A stretch of 64,000 nt of DNA. It comes from Muriicola sp041358175. GTDB taxonomy: Bacteria > Bacteroidota > Bacteroidia > Flavobacteriales > Flavobacteriaceae. The notes below the pieces were generated by a model. That model had not been told where the DNA came from. It searched no databases and was given only the letters and a program-made list of their open reading frames with translations. Where the stretch lies: the NCBI RefSeq assembly GCF_041358175.1, contig NZ_JBGKBE010000012.1, positions 1-64,000 of the forward strand, written 5' to 3'. This document shows, in pieces, positions 51,961 to 61,106 of the stretch; the stretch's first letter is position 1; each line of letters opens with the position of its first letter. Both the position numbers and the translations under genes were made by a program.

Positions 51961-53403
51961 ATGAAAAAAATACTGGTAGCCAACAGAGGCGAAATAGCCA
52001 TCAGGGTCATGAAGACCGCCCGGCAGATGGGGATCAAAACTGTAGCGGTTTATTCCACGGTCGACCGGAATGCACCGCACGTGGCCTTTGCAGATGAAGC
52101 TGTTTGCATTGGCGAAGCGCCATCTAAGGAATCCTATCTAAATGGTTCACGAATTATTGAGGAGGCTAAACGACTGGGAGTTGACGCCATACATCCCGGA
52201 TATGGATTTTTAAGTGAAAATTCCGATTTCGCAGCGGCCGTAACAAAGAGCGGTCTTATTTTTATAGGCCCCGGACCAAAAGCTATCCAGACCATGGGAA
52301 GCAAGCTTGCAGCAAAGGAAGCTGTTAAAAGTTATCAGATTCCTATGGTTCCGGGTATAGACGAAGCCATATCTGATGTAAAAAAGGCGAAAGTCATTGC
52401 TAAGGAAATCGGTTATCCTATTTTAATAAAAGCATCAGCAGGAGGTGGGGGCAAAGGAATGCGTATTGTAGAGAAAGACAAAGATCTGGAATCTCAAATG
52501 GAACGGGCTATATCAGAAGCTACATCAGCCTTTGGAGACGGTTCGGTCTTTATTGAAAAATATGTAAACTCTCCCAGGCATATTGAAATTCAGATCATGG
52601 CCGACACCCATGGCAATATTTTATACTTCTTTGAACGGGAGTGCAGTATCCAGCGACGACATCAGAAGGTGGTAGAGGAAGCCCCCTCTGCAATACTCAG
52701 CCCAGAACTAAGAGAAGAAATGGGAATTGCAGCTACCAAGGTAGCACGGTCATGCGACTATGTAGGAGCAGGAACAGTGGAATTTCTGATGGATGCCGAC
52801 CACAATTTCTACTTTCTAGAAATGAATACCCGATTGCAGGTGGAACATCCTGTTACCGAACTTATCACGGGGGTTGACCTGGTAGAATTACAGATCAGAG
52901 TAGCCAGGGGGGAAGAGTTGCCTCTGAAACAGGAAGACCTTTCAATAAAGGGACATGCCCTTGAACTGAGAGTATATGCCGAAGATCCGCTGAACAATTT
53001 CTTACCCAGTGTTGGAACACTCCACAGGTATCGCCTGCCAAGAGGAGAAGGGATAAGGGTCGATAATGGATTTAAAGAAGGAATGGAGATACCGATCTAC
53101 TACGATCCCATGCTTTCCAAACTGATCACCTATGGGAAGAGCAGGGAGGAGGCGATCCAACGGATGATTGAGGCCATTGAGGGATACGAGGTGGAAGGCG
53201 TACAGACAACTTTGCCTTTCGGACTATTTGTATGCGAGCATGAGGCATTTCGATCCGGGAATTTCGATACCCACTTTGTTAAGAATCACTATTCGCCTGA
53301 AATATTAAAAAATAAAGCTGAGGAAGAAGCAGAAATTGCCGCCAACGTGGCCTTAAAACAATATCTGGAAGATCAAAAACTCCTGAGAACCCCAACAGCA
53401 TAA
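51961..53403 (+). CDS. accC: biotin carboxylase subunit of acyl-CoA carboxylase
   Basis: The 480-residue ATP-grasp enzyme carboxylates biotin on the carrier subunit using bicarbonate and ATP. Motifs: ILVANRGEIAIRV at the start, AIHPGYGFLSEN (near 78), the glycine-rich ATP loop GGGGKGM at 161-167, ERECSIQRRHQKVVEEAPS (near 225) and EMNTRLQVEHPVTE at 287-300. It is full length. It starts 13 bases after the carrier gene. In a propionate context it supplies the propionyl-CoA carboxylase alpha function; a general acetyl-CoA carboxylase role cannot be excluded. Confidence 0.95.
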   Translation: MKKILVANRGEIAIRVMKTARQMGIKTVAVYSTVDRNAPHVAFADEAVCIGEAPSKESYLNGSRIIEEAKRLGVDAIHPGYGFLSENSDFAAAVTKSGLIFIGPGPKAIQTMGSKLAAKEAVKSYQIPMVPGIDEAISDVKKAKVIAKEIGYPILIKASAGGGGKGMRIVEKDKDLESQMERAISEATSAFGDGSVFIEKYVNSPRHIEIQIMADTHGNILYFFERECSIQRRHQKVVEEAPSAILSPELREEMGIAATKVARSCDYVGAGTVEFLMDADHNFYFLEMNTRLQVEHPVTELITGVDLVELQIRVARGEELPLKQEDLSIKGHALELRVYAEDPLNNFLPSVGTLHRYRLPRGEGIRVDNGFKEGMEIPIYYDPMLSKLITYGKSREEAIQRMIEAIEGYEVEGVQTTLPFGLFVCEHEAFRSGNFDTHFVKNHYSPEILKNKAEEEAEIAANVALKQYLEDQKLLRTPTA

Positions 53404-53406
53404 GCA

Positions 53407-54948
53407 ATGAGTGATAACTATAAGAAATTAAATGACCGAATCGAACAGGCCAAACTTGGAGGGGGCCTAAAACGTATTGAAAAACAGCATCAGAAGAAAA
53501 AGTTAACCGCACGTGAGCGAATCGATTTTCTTCTGGATGAGGGATCTTTCGAGGAAATGGGCATTTTGGTTACCCATCGAACAACCGATTTCGGAATGGA
53601 TAAGGAAGTCTTTTTTGGCGATGGTGTGGTGACAGGTTACGGGACCATCAACGGAAGGCTGGTCTATGTTTATGCTCAGGATTTTACGGTTTTCGGCGGT
53701 GCTTTATCTGAAACTCACGCAGAGAAAATATGTAAAGTAATGGATCTGGCTATGAATGTAGGTGCCCCCGTCATTGGGCTGAACGATTCAGGTGGAGCAA
53801 GGATACAGGAAGGGGTGAGATCTCTGGGAGGGTACGCAGATATATTTTATCGCAATGTGAAAGCATCAGGTGTTATCCCTCAGCTTTCAGCGATCATGGG
53901 TCCATGTGCCGGGGGTGCTGTATACTCACCGGCTATTACCGACTTTACCCTGATGGTGGAAGAGACGAGCTATATGTTCGTCACCGGCCCAAATGTGGTT
54001 AAAACAGTGACCAATGAAGCAGTGACAGCGGAAGAACTCGGTGGAGCCAGTGCTCACGCTTTCAAATCTGGTGTCGCCCATAAGACCTCTTCCAATGATG
54101 TGGAATGTCTTGAAGACGTAAAGCATTTACTGAGCTATCTTCCTCAGAGCCATAAAGAAAAAGCCAGGGACCTGCCTTTCGAATTAAAAGATGAAATGCG
54201 GGACATTCTGGAAGGACTCATTCCGGATAACCCGAACAAGCCTTATGATATGCATGATGTCATAAAGGGAATTATTGACGAAGACAGTTTTTACGAAATA
54301 CATAAAGATTTTGCTGAGAATATAATTGTAGGGTTTGCCCGCCTAGCGGGAAAGAGTATAGGCATAGTTGCAAATCAGCCGATGTTCCTGGCAGGAGTAC
54401 TCGATGTGAACAGTTCGAGAAAAGCGGCCAGATTTACCCGTTTTTGCGATAGTTTTAATATTCCGCTGCTGGTTCTGGTAGATGTGCCCGGCTTTCTTCC
54501 CGGGACAGACCAGGAGTGGAATGGGATTATTGTACACGGAGCGAAACTGCTATATGCCCTTAGCGAAGCCACTGTACCTAAGGTAACCGTTATTACCCGT
54601 AAAGCCTATGGAGGTGCGTATGACGTGATGAATTCCAAGCATATCGGGGCCGATTTTAATTACGCCTGGCCCTCTGCTGAGATTGCAGTAATGGGAGCTA
54701 AAGGTGCCAGTGAAATTATCTTCCGGAGGGAAATCAAGGCTGCTGATGATCCCGAAAAAAAACTCGCAGAAAAAGAAGCCGAGTACGCAGAGAAATTCGC
54801 TAATCCCTTCAGGGCAGCAAGACGAGGGTTTATCGATGAGGTCATACCCCCGAGGGAAACCAGGAGAAAGCTTATCAAAACCTATAGTATGCTGGAGAAA
54901 AAAGAGGTTTCTATGCCGCCCAAAAAACACGGTAATATACCCTTGTAA
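53407..54948 (+). CDS. pccB: acyl-CoA carboxylase carboxyltransferase (propionyl-CoA carboxylase beta)
   Basis: The 513-residue crotonase-fold enzyme moves the carboxyl group from biotin to the acyl-CoA. It has GPCAGGAVYSPA at about 164-175 and KAYGGAYDVM at about 399-408, the two oxyanion-hole loops, along with GARIQEGVRSLGGYA and VPGFLPGTDQEWNGIIVHGAKLL. The long single chain with this pattern is typical of propionyl/methylcrotonyl type carboxyltransferases rather than the split AccA/AccD of fatty-acid synthesis. It starts three bases after the biotin carboxylase stop and closes the operon. Confidence 0.93.
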   Translation: MSDNYKKLNDRIEQAKLGGGLKRIEKQHQKKKLTARERIDFLLDEGSFEEMGILVTHRTTDFGMDKEVFFGDGVVTGYGTINGRLVYVYAQDFTVFGGALSETHAEKICKVMDLAMNVGAPVIGLNDSGGARIQEGVRSLGGYADIFYRNVKASGVIPQLSAIMGPCAGGAVYSPAITDFTLMVEETSYMFVTGPNVVKTVTNEAVTAEELGGASAHAFKSGVAHKTSSNDVECLEDVKHLLSYLPQSHKEKARDLPFELKDEMRDILEGLIPDNPNKPYDMHDVIKGIIDEDSFYEIHKDFAENIIVGFARLAGKSIGIVANQPMFLAGVLDVNSSRKAARFTRFCDSFNIPLLVLVDVPGFLPGTDQEWNGIIVHGAKLLYALSEATVPKVTVITRKAYGGAYDVMNSKHIGADFNYAWPSAEIAVMGAKGASEIIFRREIKAADDPEKKLAEKEAEYAEKFANPFRAARRGFIDEVIPPRETRRKLIKTYSMLEKKEVSMPPKKHGNIPL

Positions 54949-54972
54949 AATACCTTCATTACCATCTCGTAA

Positions 54973-56049
54973 TTAAGCAGGTAAATAGAGGACGCCCGAA
55001 GAGGAATCCCGGCTCGCTCCGGTAACGGAATGCAATACATTAATCTCCTGTTCAAGCCTGAGTACCCCCATAAAAGCAAAAACAAGGGCTTCTTTAAACT
55101 CGATAAGTTGGGCTGATGGGATTTGAATGGTCACATCCTTCCCTAACTTTTCCTGCAATACCTCCATGAAAAATGAATTAAAGCCTCCTCCGCCGGTAAT
55201 CAAGAGGGATTTATCTCCGTCTGTCGGAATTTTTTCTATCGCCCCTGCGATTTGCTCAGCAATGTGGTGCACACAGGTATGTAAAAGTGATTCCATAGGT
55301 TCTTTTACCCCATCGATAATGGGCGCAACCTCTTTTGAAAACCATTCATATCCTGTTGATTTGGGAAAAGGTTGAGTGTAGTATTTGAGGCTATTGAGCG
55401 ATTTAAGAAGTGATGGTATCATCGTACCCTTACGGGCCAGCATTCCTCCTTTATCATAGGCCAGTCCTTCTTTAGCGGTAATATGGTTGAGCAACATATT
55501 GGCAACCCCTATATCATAAGCAATTCGTTCCCCATCCTGTGCAAAGGATATATTGCAGATACCCCCCAGGTTCAGGCAAAAATCGTAAGAGCCGAAAAGG
55601 AAATGATCTCCTATTGGAACCAAGGGGGCACCTTGTCCCCCGAGAGCCACGTCATTGGTCCTGAAATCGCATATAGTCTTCATTTCACTTGCATTGGCTA
55701 AATGCTGTCCTGAACCTACCTGAAAAGTAAGCCCCTTTTCAGGCTGATGATGAACCGTATGTCCATGACTGGAAACAAAATCGACTTCCAGATTTTCTTC
55801 TTCTGCAAATCGTCTGGCTTGTTCGCCCAGCCATATTCCGTATTCATTGTGAAGGCTCAGTAACTGTTCTGCCGACAGATTAATGGCTTCTTTTAATCGA
55901 GCCTGCCTTTTTTTGTCATAGGGGATACTCCTGGTCTTCACGATTTCAAACTCCCATCGCGTTAGGGGTTTCCTGATATGGCAATAAGCCAGATCAAGTG
56001 CATCCAGGGAGGTCCCCGACATGATTCCTATAACTTTATACGTTTTCAT
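54973..56049 (-). CDS. anmK: anhydro-N-acetylmuramic acid kinase
   Basis: This enzyme opens and phosphorylates 1,6-anhydroMurNAc from wall turnover to MurNAc-6-phosphate, the substrate of MurQ. The 358-residue sugar-kinase-fold protein has the family start IGIMSGTSLDALDLA, then GGQGAPLVPIGDHFLF (near 140), NLGGICNISF and ITGGGGFNSFFMEVL (near 285). Length matches the family. It lies 10 bases after nagZ; the order permease, nagZ, anmK follows the pathway itself. The end faces pccB convergently. Confidence 0.95.
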   Translation of the reverse strand: MKTYKVIGIMSGTSLDALDLAYCHIRKPLTRWEFEIVKTRSIPYDKKRQARLKEAINLSAEQLLSLHNEYGIWLGEQARRFAEEENLEVDFVSSHGHTVHHQPEKGLTFQVGSGQHLANASEMKTICDFRTNDVALGGQGAPLVPIGDHFLFGSYDFCLNLGGICNISFAQDGERIAYDIGVANMLLNHITAKEGLAYDKGGMLARKGTMIPSLLKSLNSLKYYTQPFPKSTGYEWFSKEVAPIIDGVKEPMESLLHTCVHHIAEQIAGAIEKIPTDGDKSLLITGGGGFNSFFMEVLQEKLGKDVTIQIPSAQLIEFKEALVFAFMGVLRLEQEINVLHSVTGASRDSSSGVLYLPA

Positions 56050-56059
56050 TCAGCGTTTT

Positions 56060-57670
56060 TTATAATTGAACCGGTAGCGTACCCGAGGCTGTAAAATTAC
56101 CCAAAAAGTGATCTGCCGCAACACTTTCAAATCCATCCAGATTCTGGTAGGCAATGACTACTGCCTTAGTTACCTCAATGGGAAGAAGCCTGAGAAAATA
56201 AGGATTTCCAAAAAGGTACAGAACAGTATCGTAATTTCTCAGGAGCTCAATGAGAATTTCAAGTTCAAGGCTATCTATGCCGAAGGCCTCCTGAGGCTTG
56301 GCCTTGGGGGGATAGACTGCAATGAGCAGTTGTTTTTGAGATCCGATTTCTTCCTGAATCTTCCGGAAGCTTTTGCCCTTGTCAATGACAAAAGACCTTT
56401 CTGGCTTTATACCGATTTCCTCCAGAAACACTGATTTTTTATCCATGCCTAATGTGATCGTGTCATAACCATGCTGTCTGAATTTTTGAATCTCCTTCTC
56501 TGAACCCCGGAAAAGGGTCAGGCATTTTCCTGCTAATTTTTTATTGAGTTTTAATGGAGAACTGAGTCGGTCAGCTGCCGGCATTTTACTGTTGATCCCT
56601 TTCTCTTTTAGTTCCCATACTTTTTTAAAGCTCTCTTCAACTTGACTCTCTGTTGCATGGCTGGATATCTGTTCTATGCCATCCCTCACGTTTTCAGCGA
56701 AACAAAGAACATCCGTACCTGCATTAAACGCTGCCCATTCCAGTGAACCTTTTTCGGGATAAGATTTTGATACACTATGCATATTTAAAGCATCAGAGAC
56801 CACAACACCCTCGTATTTCAGAGTCTTTTTAAGGAGGGTCCCTATAATTTCCCCGGACACTGAAGCGGAAATAGACTGTCCGCCGGTAAGTGCAGGAACG
56901 GCGATATGGCCTACCATGATCGCATCTACACCCTGGCTGATTAAGGCGTTAAAGGGTATGAGTTCCTCCTTTAAGAGATCCGACTCCGATTTTTTAAGTA
57001 CCGGAAGGTAAAGATGTGAATCTGTAGCCGTATCTCCATGACCCGGAAAGTGCTTGGCACAACTTAGGATACCCGCGTCTTGTAATCCTTTGGAAAAAGC
57101 AGTAGCGCAAATTCTAACCTCTTCTTTGTTACTTCCGAAAGAACGATATCCTATTACGGGGTTTTCAGGATTGCTGTTGATGTCGGCAACAGGCGCAAAA
57201 TTCCAGTGAATTCCTGCAGTTCTGCAGTCCCGTCCAATAGACCTGGCAATTTCATAGACCAGTGACGGATCTTTCGCCGCCCCAAGGGTCATAGCATGCG
57301 GGTATTGCGGCGTTTCTTCTATCCGCATGGCGAGCCCCCATTCCGCATCGATGCTGATGAGAAGAGGATATTTAGCTGCCTGCTGGTATCTGCTGATAAG
57401 ACTTTTAAGGACCTCATAGCTTTCAGCATTATAGATGACTTTTTTTTTGCCTTCAAAGTTCGTAGCAGCACTGGCCCTGCTGTGGAAGAAACAAATTCCG
57501 CCTACAGCCCCTTCTGCCACCAGGTTTTCCAGGGCTGAAATCTCTTCCTCAGTATCATTGATGAAAGCCGCAGGCATAAAGAATTGCCCCACTTTTTCTC
57601 TTAAGCTGAGCGTGTTTCTTGCTTTAGCGTACGGTATCACCTTAAGGCTGGGCTTCTCTTTTTTTTCCAT
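56060..57670 (-). CDS. nagZ: cytoplasmic GH3 beta-N-acetylglucosaminidase (NagZ type)
   Basis: This enzyme removes GlcNAc from GlcNAc-anhydroMurNAc (peptides) imported after wall turnover. The 536-residue protein lacks a signal peptide. Its GH3 domain has the NagZ marker KHFPGHGDTATDSH with the Asp213/His211 general acid pair and VVSDALNMHSV with nucleophile Asp293. About 150 extra residues follow the barrel, so it is longer than E. coli NagZ, as in many Bacteroidota. The start overlaps the permease gene by 29 bases, and anmK follows at 10 bases, which supports a recycling operon. Confidence 0.92.
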   Translation of the reverse strand: MEKKEKPSLKVIPYAKARNTLSLREKVGQFFMPAAFINDTEEEISALENLVAEGAVGGICFFHSRASAATNFEGKKKVIYNAESYEVLKSLISRYQQAAKYPLLISIDAEWGLAMRIEETPQYPHAMTLGAAKDPSLVYEIARSIGRDCRTAGIHWNFAPVADINSNPENPVIGYRSFGSNKEEVRICATAFSKGLQDAGILSCAKHFPGHGDTATDSHLYLPVLKKSESDLLKEELIPFNALISQGVDAIMVGHIAVPALTGGQSISASVSGEIIGTLLKKTLKYEGVVVSDALNMHSVSKSYPEKGSLEWAAFNAGTDVLCFAENVRDGIEQISSHATESQVEESFKKVWELKEKGINSKMPAADRLSSPLKLNKKLAGKCLTLFRGSEKEIQKFRQHGYDTITLGMDKKSVFLEEIGIKPERSFVIDKGKSFRKIQEEIGSQKQLLIAVYPPKAKPQEAFGIDSLELEILIELLRNYDTVLYLFGNPYFLRLLPIEVTKAVVIAYQNLDGFESVAADHFLGNFTASGTLPVQL

Positions 57671-58913
57671 ATTCCGGAGGATATTTAATGTATTTCAAAA
57701 GAATGAGAGAAGGGAGTGCGGCCAGCACAACCCAGATAAAAAATCCGTCGTATCCCAACCACTCCTGCATATAGCCACTTATTAAACCCGGGAGCATCAT
57801 CCCCAGGGCCATAAAACCCGTTGCAAGGGCATAATGTGAAGTCTTTGATACCCCTTCGGCAATATAAATCAGGTAGACCATAAATCCGGCTATGGCAAAT
57901 CCATACCCGAATTGTTCCAGGATAACAGTGGTGACAACAGCCCCTAAGTGACTGGTTTCGGTGATGGCCAGGAAAGCGTAAAACGCATTGGGAATATTTA
58001 AGGAAAGTACCATAGGAAAGAACCACCTTTTTAAGCCATGTCTGGAAATTAAGATCCCTCCAAGAATACCGCCGACTGTGAGCATAATTACCCCAATTGT
58101 TCCGTATATGGTTCCTACTTCTGCCGTACTGTATCCCAGTCCGCCGTCTTCCGGAAGATCTAGCAGGAAGGGAGCCGCCATTTTAACCAATTGGGATTCA
58201 CCCAGCCTGAAAAACAAGATGAATGTCAGGGCTATTCCTATTCCGGGTTTTTTAAAAAAGGAGGAAAATACTTCCAGAAAGCTATTGGGCTTGTCGAGTA
58301 CAATTGCTTTGGAAGATTCAAATTTCGGACAGAATACAGCGTTGGAAATGGTAAAAATGAGCATCAATACGGCGGCTGCGATCATAGTTACTGACCACGC
58401 TTTGGTATTATCTCCGTAGTGATTTTCCAGAAACCCTGCCAAGATTACCAGTAATCCCTGCCCGGTTACATTGGCAAGTTTGTAAAAGGTACTCCTCACA
58501 CCGACGAAAAAGGATTGTTTTTCCTCCGTAAGACCAATCATGTAATAACCGTCGGAAGCGATATCATTAGTGGCTGATGCAAATGCTGCCATCCAGAAAC
58601 AAGCCAGAGTTGTGATAAAAAAGATATTAGTGGGTAAAGTAAAGCCAATGGCCAGGAAGGAAAGGGAAACAAGGAGTTGCATCAGGAGAAACCAGTTGCG
58701 TTTTGTTCCAATGAGATCCAGGAAGGGGCTCCATAAAGGCTTGATCACCCAGGGAAGATAAAGCCAGCTGGTATACAAGCCGATATCTGCATTGCTGATA
58801 CCTAGTTTTTTGTACATGATCACCGAAACGGTCACCACCATCACATAGGGCAAACCCTGGGTGAAGTAGAGGGTGGGTACCCAGGCCCAGGCCCATTTAT
58901 TCTTTTGTATCAT
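57642..58913 (-). CDS. AmpG-like MFS permease for anhydromuropeptides
   Basis: The 423-residue membrane protein has 12 predicted helices and the AmpG-type major facilitator pattern: PTLYFTQGLPYVMVVTVSVIMYKKLG near the N-terminus, SWLYLPWVIKPLWSPFLD in the second helix, ASATNDIASDGYY in the fourth. AmpG imports GlcNAc-1,6-anhydroMurNAc peptides into the cytoplasm. Assignment by context is strong because the next two genes are nagZ (29-base overlap) and anmK. It is transcribed away from nagB, with 91 bases between its ATG and the end of nagB. Confidence 0.9.
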   Translation of the reverse strand: MIQKNKWAWAWVPTLYFTQGLPYVMVVTVSVIMYKKLGISNADIGLYTSWLYLPWVIKPLWSPFLDLIGTKRNWFLLMQLLVSLSFLAIGFTLPTNIFFITTLACFWMAAFASATNDIASDGYYMIGLTEEKQSFFVGVRSTFYKLANVTGQGLLVILAGFLENHYGDNTKAWSVTMIAAAVLMLIFTISNAVFCPKFESSKAIVLDKPNSFLEVFSSFFKKPGIGIALTFILFFRLGESQLVKMAAPFLLDLPEDGGLGYSTAEVGTIYGTIGVIMLTVGGILGGILISRHGLKRWFFPMVLSLNIPNAFYAFLAITETSHLGAVVTTVILEQFGYGFAIAGFMVYLIYIAEGVSKTSHYALATGFMALGMMLPGLISGYMQEWLGYDGFFIWVVLAALPSLILLKYIKYPPEYGKKREAQP

Positions 58914-58995
58914 ACTTTCTGTCCAGGGCTAAAAGTAAAAATTAAACTTATCACTGTCTTCCATAGTTTAAAAAATAATAGGGTAGGGAAAACAG

Positions 58996-59009
58996 TGCAG
59001 TGTTCTACA
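58996..59009. promoter_or_regulatory. possible degenerate TGCA-N6-TGCA site near the ampG-like gene
   Basis: TGCA (58996-58999), six bases, TACA (59006-59009) differs by one base from the spaced half-sites seen at 61002-61088. It lies 83 bases upstream of the ampG-like ATG and overlaps the end of nagB. A chance match is quite possible. Confidence 0.2.
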
Positions 59010-60948
59010 TAAAATGGTAACGTACAAAACCTTCTATTGCCTCGTATTCGGCCAGTCCTAAAGCATTGTATTTTTTTGCAGTAGCTTTATTCCTCTGTTC
59101 GGCACGTTGCCAGAATTCCCTATTGTCATTTCCGGGGAACATGGCACTGTCTTTTTGTGATTGATGCTTGAATATGGCATTCTTTTTACGCTGCATATCT
59201 GCAGGTCCTATGGGAACAGCCATTTCCATATCTGCAATATCCCATTCCTGCCATGCACCGCGGTACAGCCATACATAGCAATCCTTGAGCCAGGAGGCTT
59301 TTTCTTTAACCAGTCTGTCGAGGGCCCGATAGATAATATTAAGGCATACTCTATGGGTGCCATGCGGGTCTGAAAGGTCACCTGCGGCGAAGATTTGATG
59401 AGGTTTTATTTGTTTCAACAGTTCGTAAGTTTGCTGTATATCTGCTTCGGAATATGGTTTTTTCTTTACCGTTCCTGTTTCGTAAAAGGGGAGGTTCTGA
59501 AAGTGGGCATTCGATTCCTTTACCCCGCAATACCTGCAGGCAGAGAGCGCTTCACCTTTTCGAATCAGGCCCTTGAAATATTGTATCTGAGGACTATCGA
59601 CCTCTCCGGGTTGTTTGTTCTCTAGGAATTCCCGCACTTCTTTCACCTGTTTTTGCAAATCTTTATTGTCATGCTGTACCTCCCTGGCGAAATCCAGAAA
59701 ACGGATTACTTCATCATCAAAGACGGCGATGTTGCCAGAGGTCTGATAGGCTACATGTACCTCATGTCCCTGATCGACGAGTCGGAGGAATGTCCCTCCC
59801 ATGGATATAACATCATCATCGGGGTGCGGACTAAAGATCAGGGAAGTTTTAGGATAAGGATCTTTTCTTTCCGGCCGTTTGCTGTCATCCGCATTGGGTT
59901 TTCCTCCCGGCCAGCCGGTAATAGTTCGCTGTAACTGATTAAAGACGATGAGGTTGATGTGTTCTGCAGATCCGATTTCAGCTACTAAACTTCCCATTCC
60001 GTATTCGTTGTAATCCTCATTGGTCAATTTCAGAATCGCTTTGTTTAACTTTTCTGAAAGCCAGATCGATGCCTTCTTAATTAAAGTTTCGTCCCACTGA
60101 CATTCACTTACTAACCAGGGAGTACTGACTCTGGTTAAAGAAGAGGCAGCAGCTTCGTCGAGGATAAAATCGCAATTATTGTGGTGCTGCAGAAACGTAG
60201 CCGGGACAGATTCTCTTACAGGGCCTTCCACAGCCTGTTGAATGATGTCCGCTTTGCCTTCTCCCCATGCCATCAGGATGATACGTTTTGCGGAGAGGAT
60301 AGTTCCTACACCCATTGTGATCGCTCTGGCCGGAACATTTTCGAGGCCAAAGAAGTCGCTGGCCGCATCGAGTTTCGTCACTCTGTCTAAACGTACCAGT
60401 CTTGTTTTACTGACAAGTGTGGAGCCGGGTTCGTTAAATCCTATATGACCCGTTCGTCCAATACCTAATACTTGTATGTCTAATCCGCCGGCTTTGAGGA
60501 TTTTCTGTTCATAGGCCCGGCAATAGTCTTTTACATCTTCTTTTTCGAGAGTACCATCGGGGATATGGATGTTAGATTTCTTAATATCGATATGATCAAA
60601 TAAGTGTTCCTTCATAAACCGCACATAGCTGTGGATTGAGTCAGGGGCCATGGGATAGTATTCATCGAGATTAAAAGTGATTACGTTTTTAAAACTCAAC
60701 CCTTCCTCTTTATGAAACTTTACCAGGAATTCGTAGACTTTTGTTGGGGTAGATCCAGTGGCCAGGCCCAGTACAACATTCTTACCGCTCTTTTGTCGTT
60801 GGCGGATGAGATCAGCTATTTCATTAGCTACGTAAAACGAAGCCTCTTCGGAATTTTCGTGGATCCTTGTTTTGATCCGTTCAAATTTACGCGATTCATC
60901 ATCAGTGGGAAAGGAACCGGTTTCTGAGGTGGGAGGAGAAGAAATCAT
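59005..60948 (-). CDS. nagB: glucosamine-6-phosphate deaminase fused to a PIG-L (LmbE) deacetylase domain
   Basis: The 647-residue protein joins two enzymes. Residues about 25-300 are NagB, converting glucosamine-6-phosphate to fructose-6-phosphate and ammonia. It has GSTPTKVY (65-72), the catalytic Asp95 in NLDEYYP and the loop GIGRTGHIGFNEPGS (162-176) with His168 and Glu173. Where the E. coli enzyme has a catalytic Asp two residues before that His, Thr166 is found here. Residues about 365-640 are a PIG-L/LmbE zinc deacetylase: SPHPDDD (His375, Asp377, Asp378) and DPHGTH (His529, His532). The domain could remove the acetyl group of GlcNAc-6-phosphate, which is normally NagA's job and no nagA is seen nearby. 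It is divergent from the DeoR gene. Confidence 0.93.
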   Translation of the reverse strand: MISSPPTSETGSFPTDDESRKFERIKTRIHENSEEASFYVANEIADLIRQRQKSGKNVVLGLATGSTPTKVYEFLVKFHKEEGLSFKNVITFNLDEYYPMAPDSIHSYVRFMKEHLFDHIDIKKSNIHIPDGTLEKEDVKDYCRAYEQKILKAGGLDIQVLGIGRTGHIGFNEPGSTLVSKTRLVRLDRVTKLDAASDFFGLENVPARAITMGVGTILSAKRIILMAWGEGKADIIQQAVEGPVRESVPATFLQHHNNCDFILDEAAASSLTRVSTPWLVSECQWDETLIKKASIWLSEKLNKAILKLTNEDYNEYGMGSLVAEIGSAEHINLIVFNQLQRTITGWPGGKPNADDSKRPERKDPYPKTSLIFSPHPDDDVISMGGTFLRLVDQGHEVHVAYQTSGNIAVFDDEVIRFLDFAREVQHDNKDLQKQVKEVREFLENKQPGEVDSPQIQYFKGLIRKGEALSACRYCGVKESNAHFQNLPFYETGTVKKKPYSEADIQQTYELLKQIKPHQIFAAGDLSDPHGTHRVCLNIIYRALDRLVKEKASWLKDCYVWLYRGAWQEWDIADMEMAVPIGPADMQRKKNAIFKHQSQKDSAMFPGNDNREFWQRAEQRNKATAKKYNALGLAEYEAIEGFVRYHFM

Positions 60949-60975
60949 AGTGGACTATTAAATGGTTACACCCGG

Positions 60976-60983
60976 CAAAAATA
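60976..60983 (-). promoter_or_regulatory. -7 element of nagB
   Basis: TATTTTTG on the minus strand is an exact TAnnTTTG match 27 bases before the nagB ATG (60948). No TTG lies at normal spacing. The first TGCA-N6-TGCA site (61002-61015) falls at the -33 position, where a repressor or activator could act. Confidence 0.45.
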
Positions 60984-61001
60984 GAGAATTATTTTTAAAA
61001 A

Positions 61002-61088
61002 TGCAGTATTTTGCAATAAAAAATGCAATATATTGCAATATAGTTGTTATATTTGAATTGAAATAGCACAAAGTTGCACGCATGTGCA
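61002..61088. promoter_or_regulatory. three TGCA-N6-TGCA candidate operator sites
   Basis: Sites are at 61002-61015 (TGCAGTATTTTGCA), 61024-61037 (TGCAATATATTGCA, a perfect 14-base palindrome) and 61075-61088 (TGCACGCATGTGCA). The first two form a 17-base direct repeat (TGCARTATWTTGCAATA) with 22-base spacing, close to two helical turns. The third lies 51 bases further on. They fill the 158-base divergent region between nagB and the DeoR-type regulator, which is the likely binder. DeoR-family proteins bind repeated or inverted sites of this kind, with a sugar phosphate as effector. Binding itself is inference. Confidence 0.6.
61048..61055 (+). promoter_or_regulatory. -7 element of the DeoR-regulator/murQ operon
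   Basis: TATATTTG is an exact TAnnTTTG match located between the second and third TGCA-N6-TGCA sites, 51 bases before the regulator ATG. The second operator would cover the -33 region, which fits repression or autoregulation. Confidence 0.45.
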
Positions 61089-61106
61089 TAGTTTAAGCTT
61101 ATATAA

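Noticed and set aside
59005..60948. NagB-PIG-L fusion considered as an assembly or frameshift artefact
   Set aside because: The frame is open throughout with a plausible linker, and fused NagB proteins of this size are familiar from Bacteroidota.
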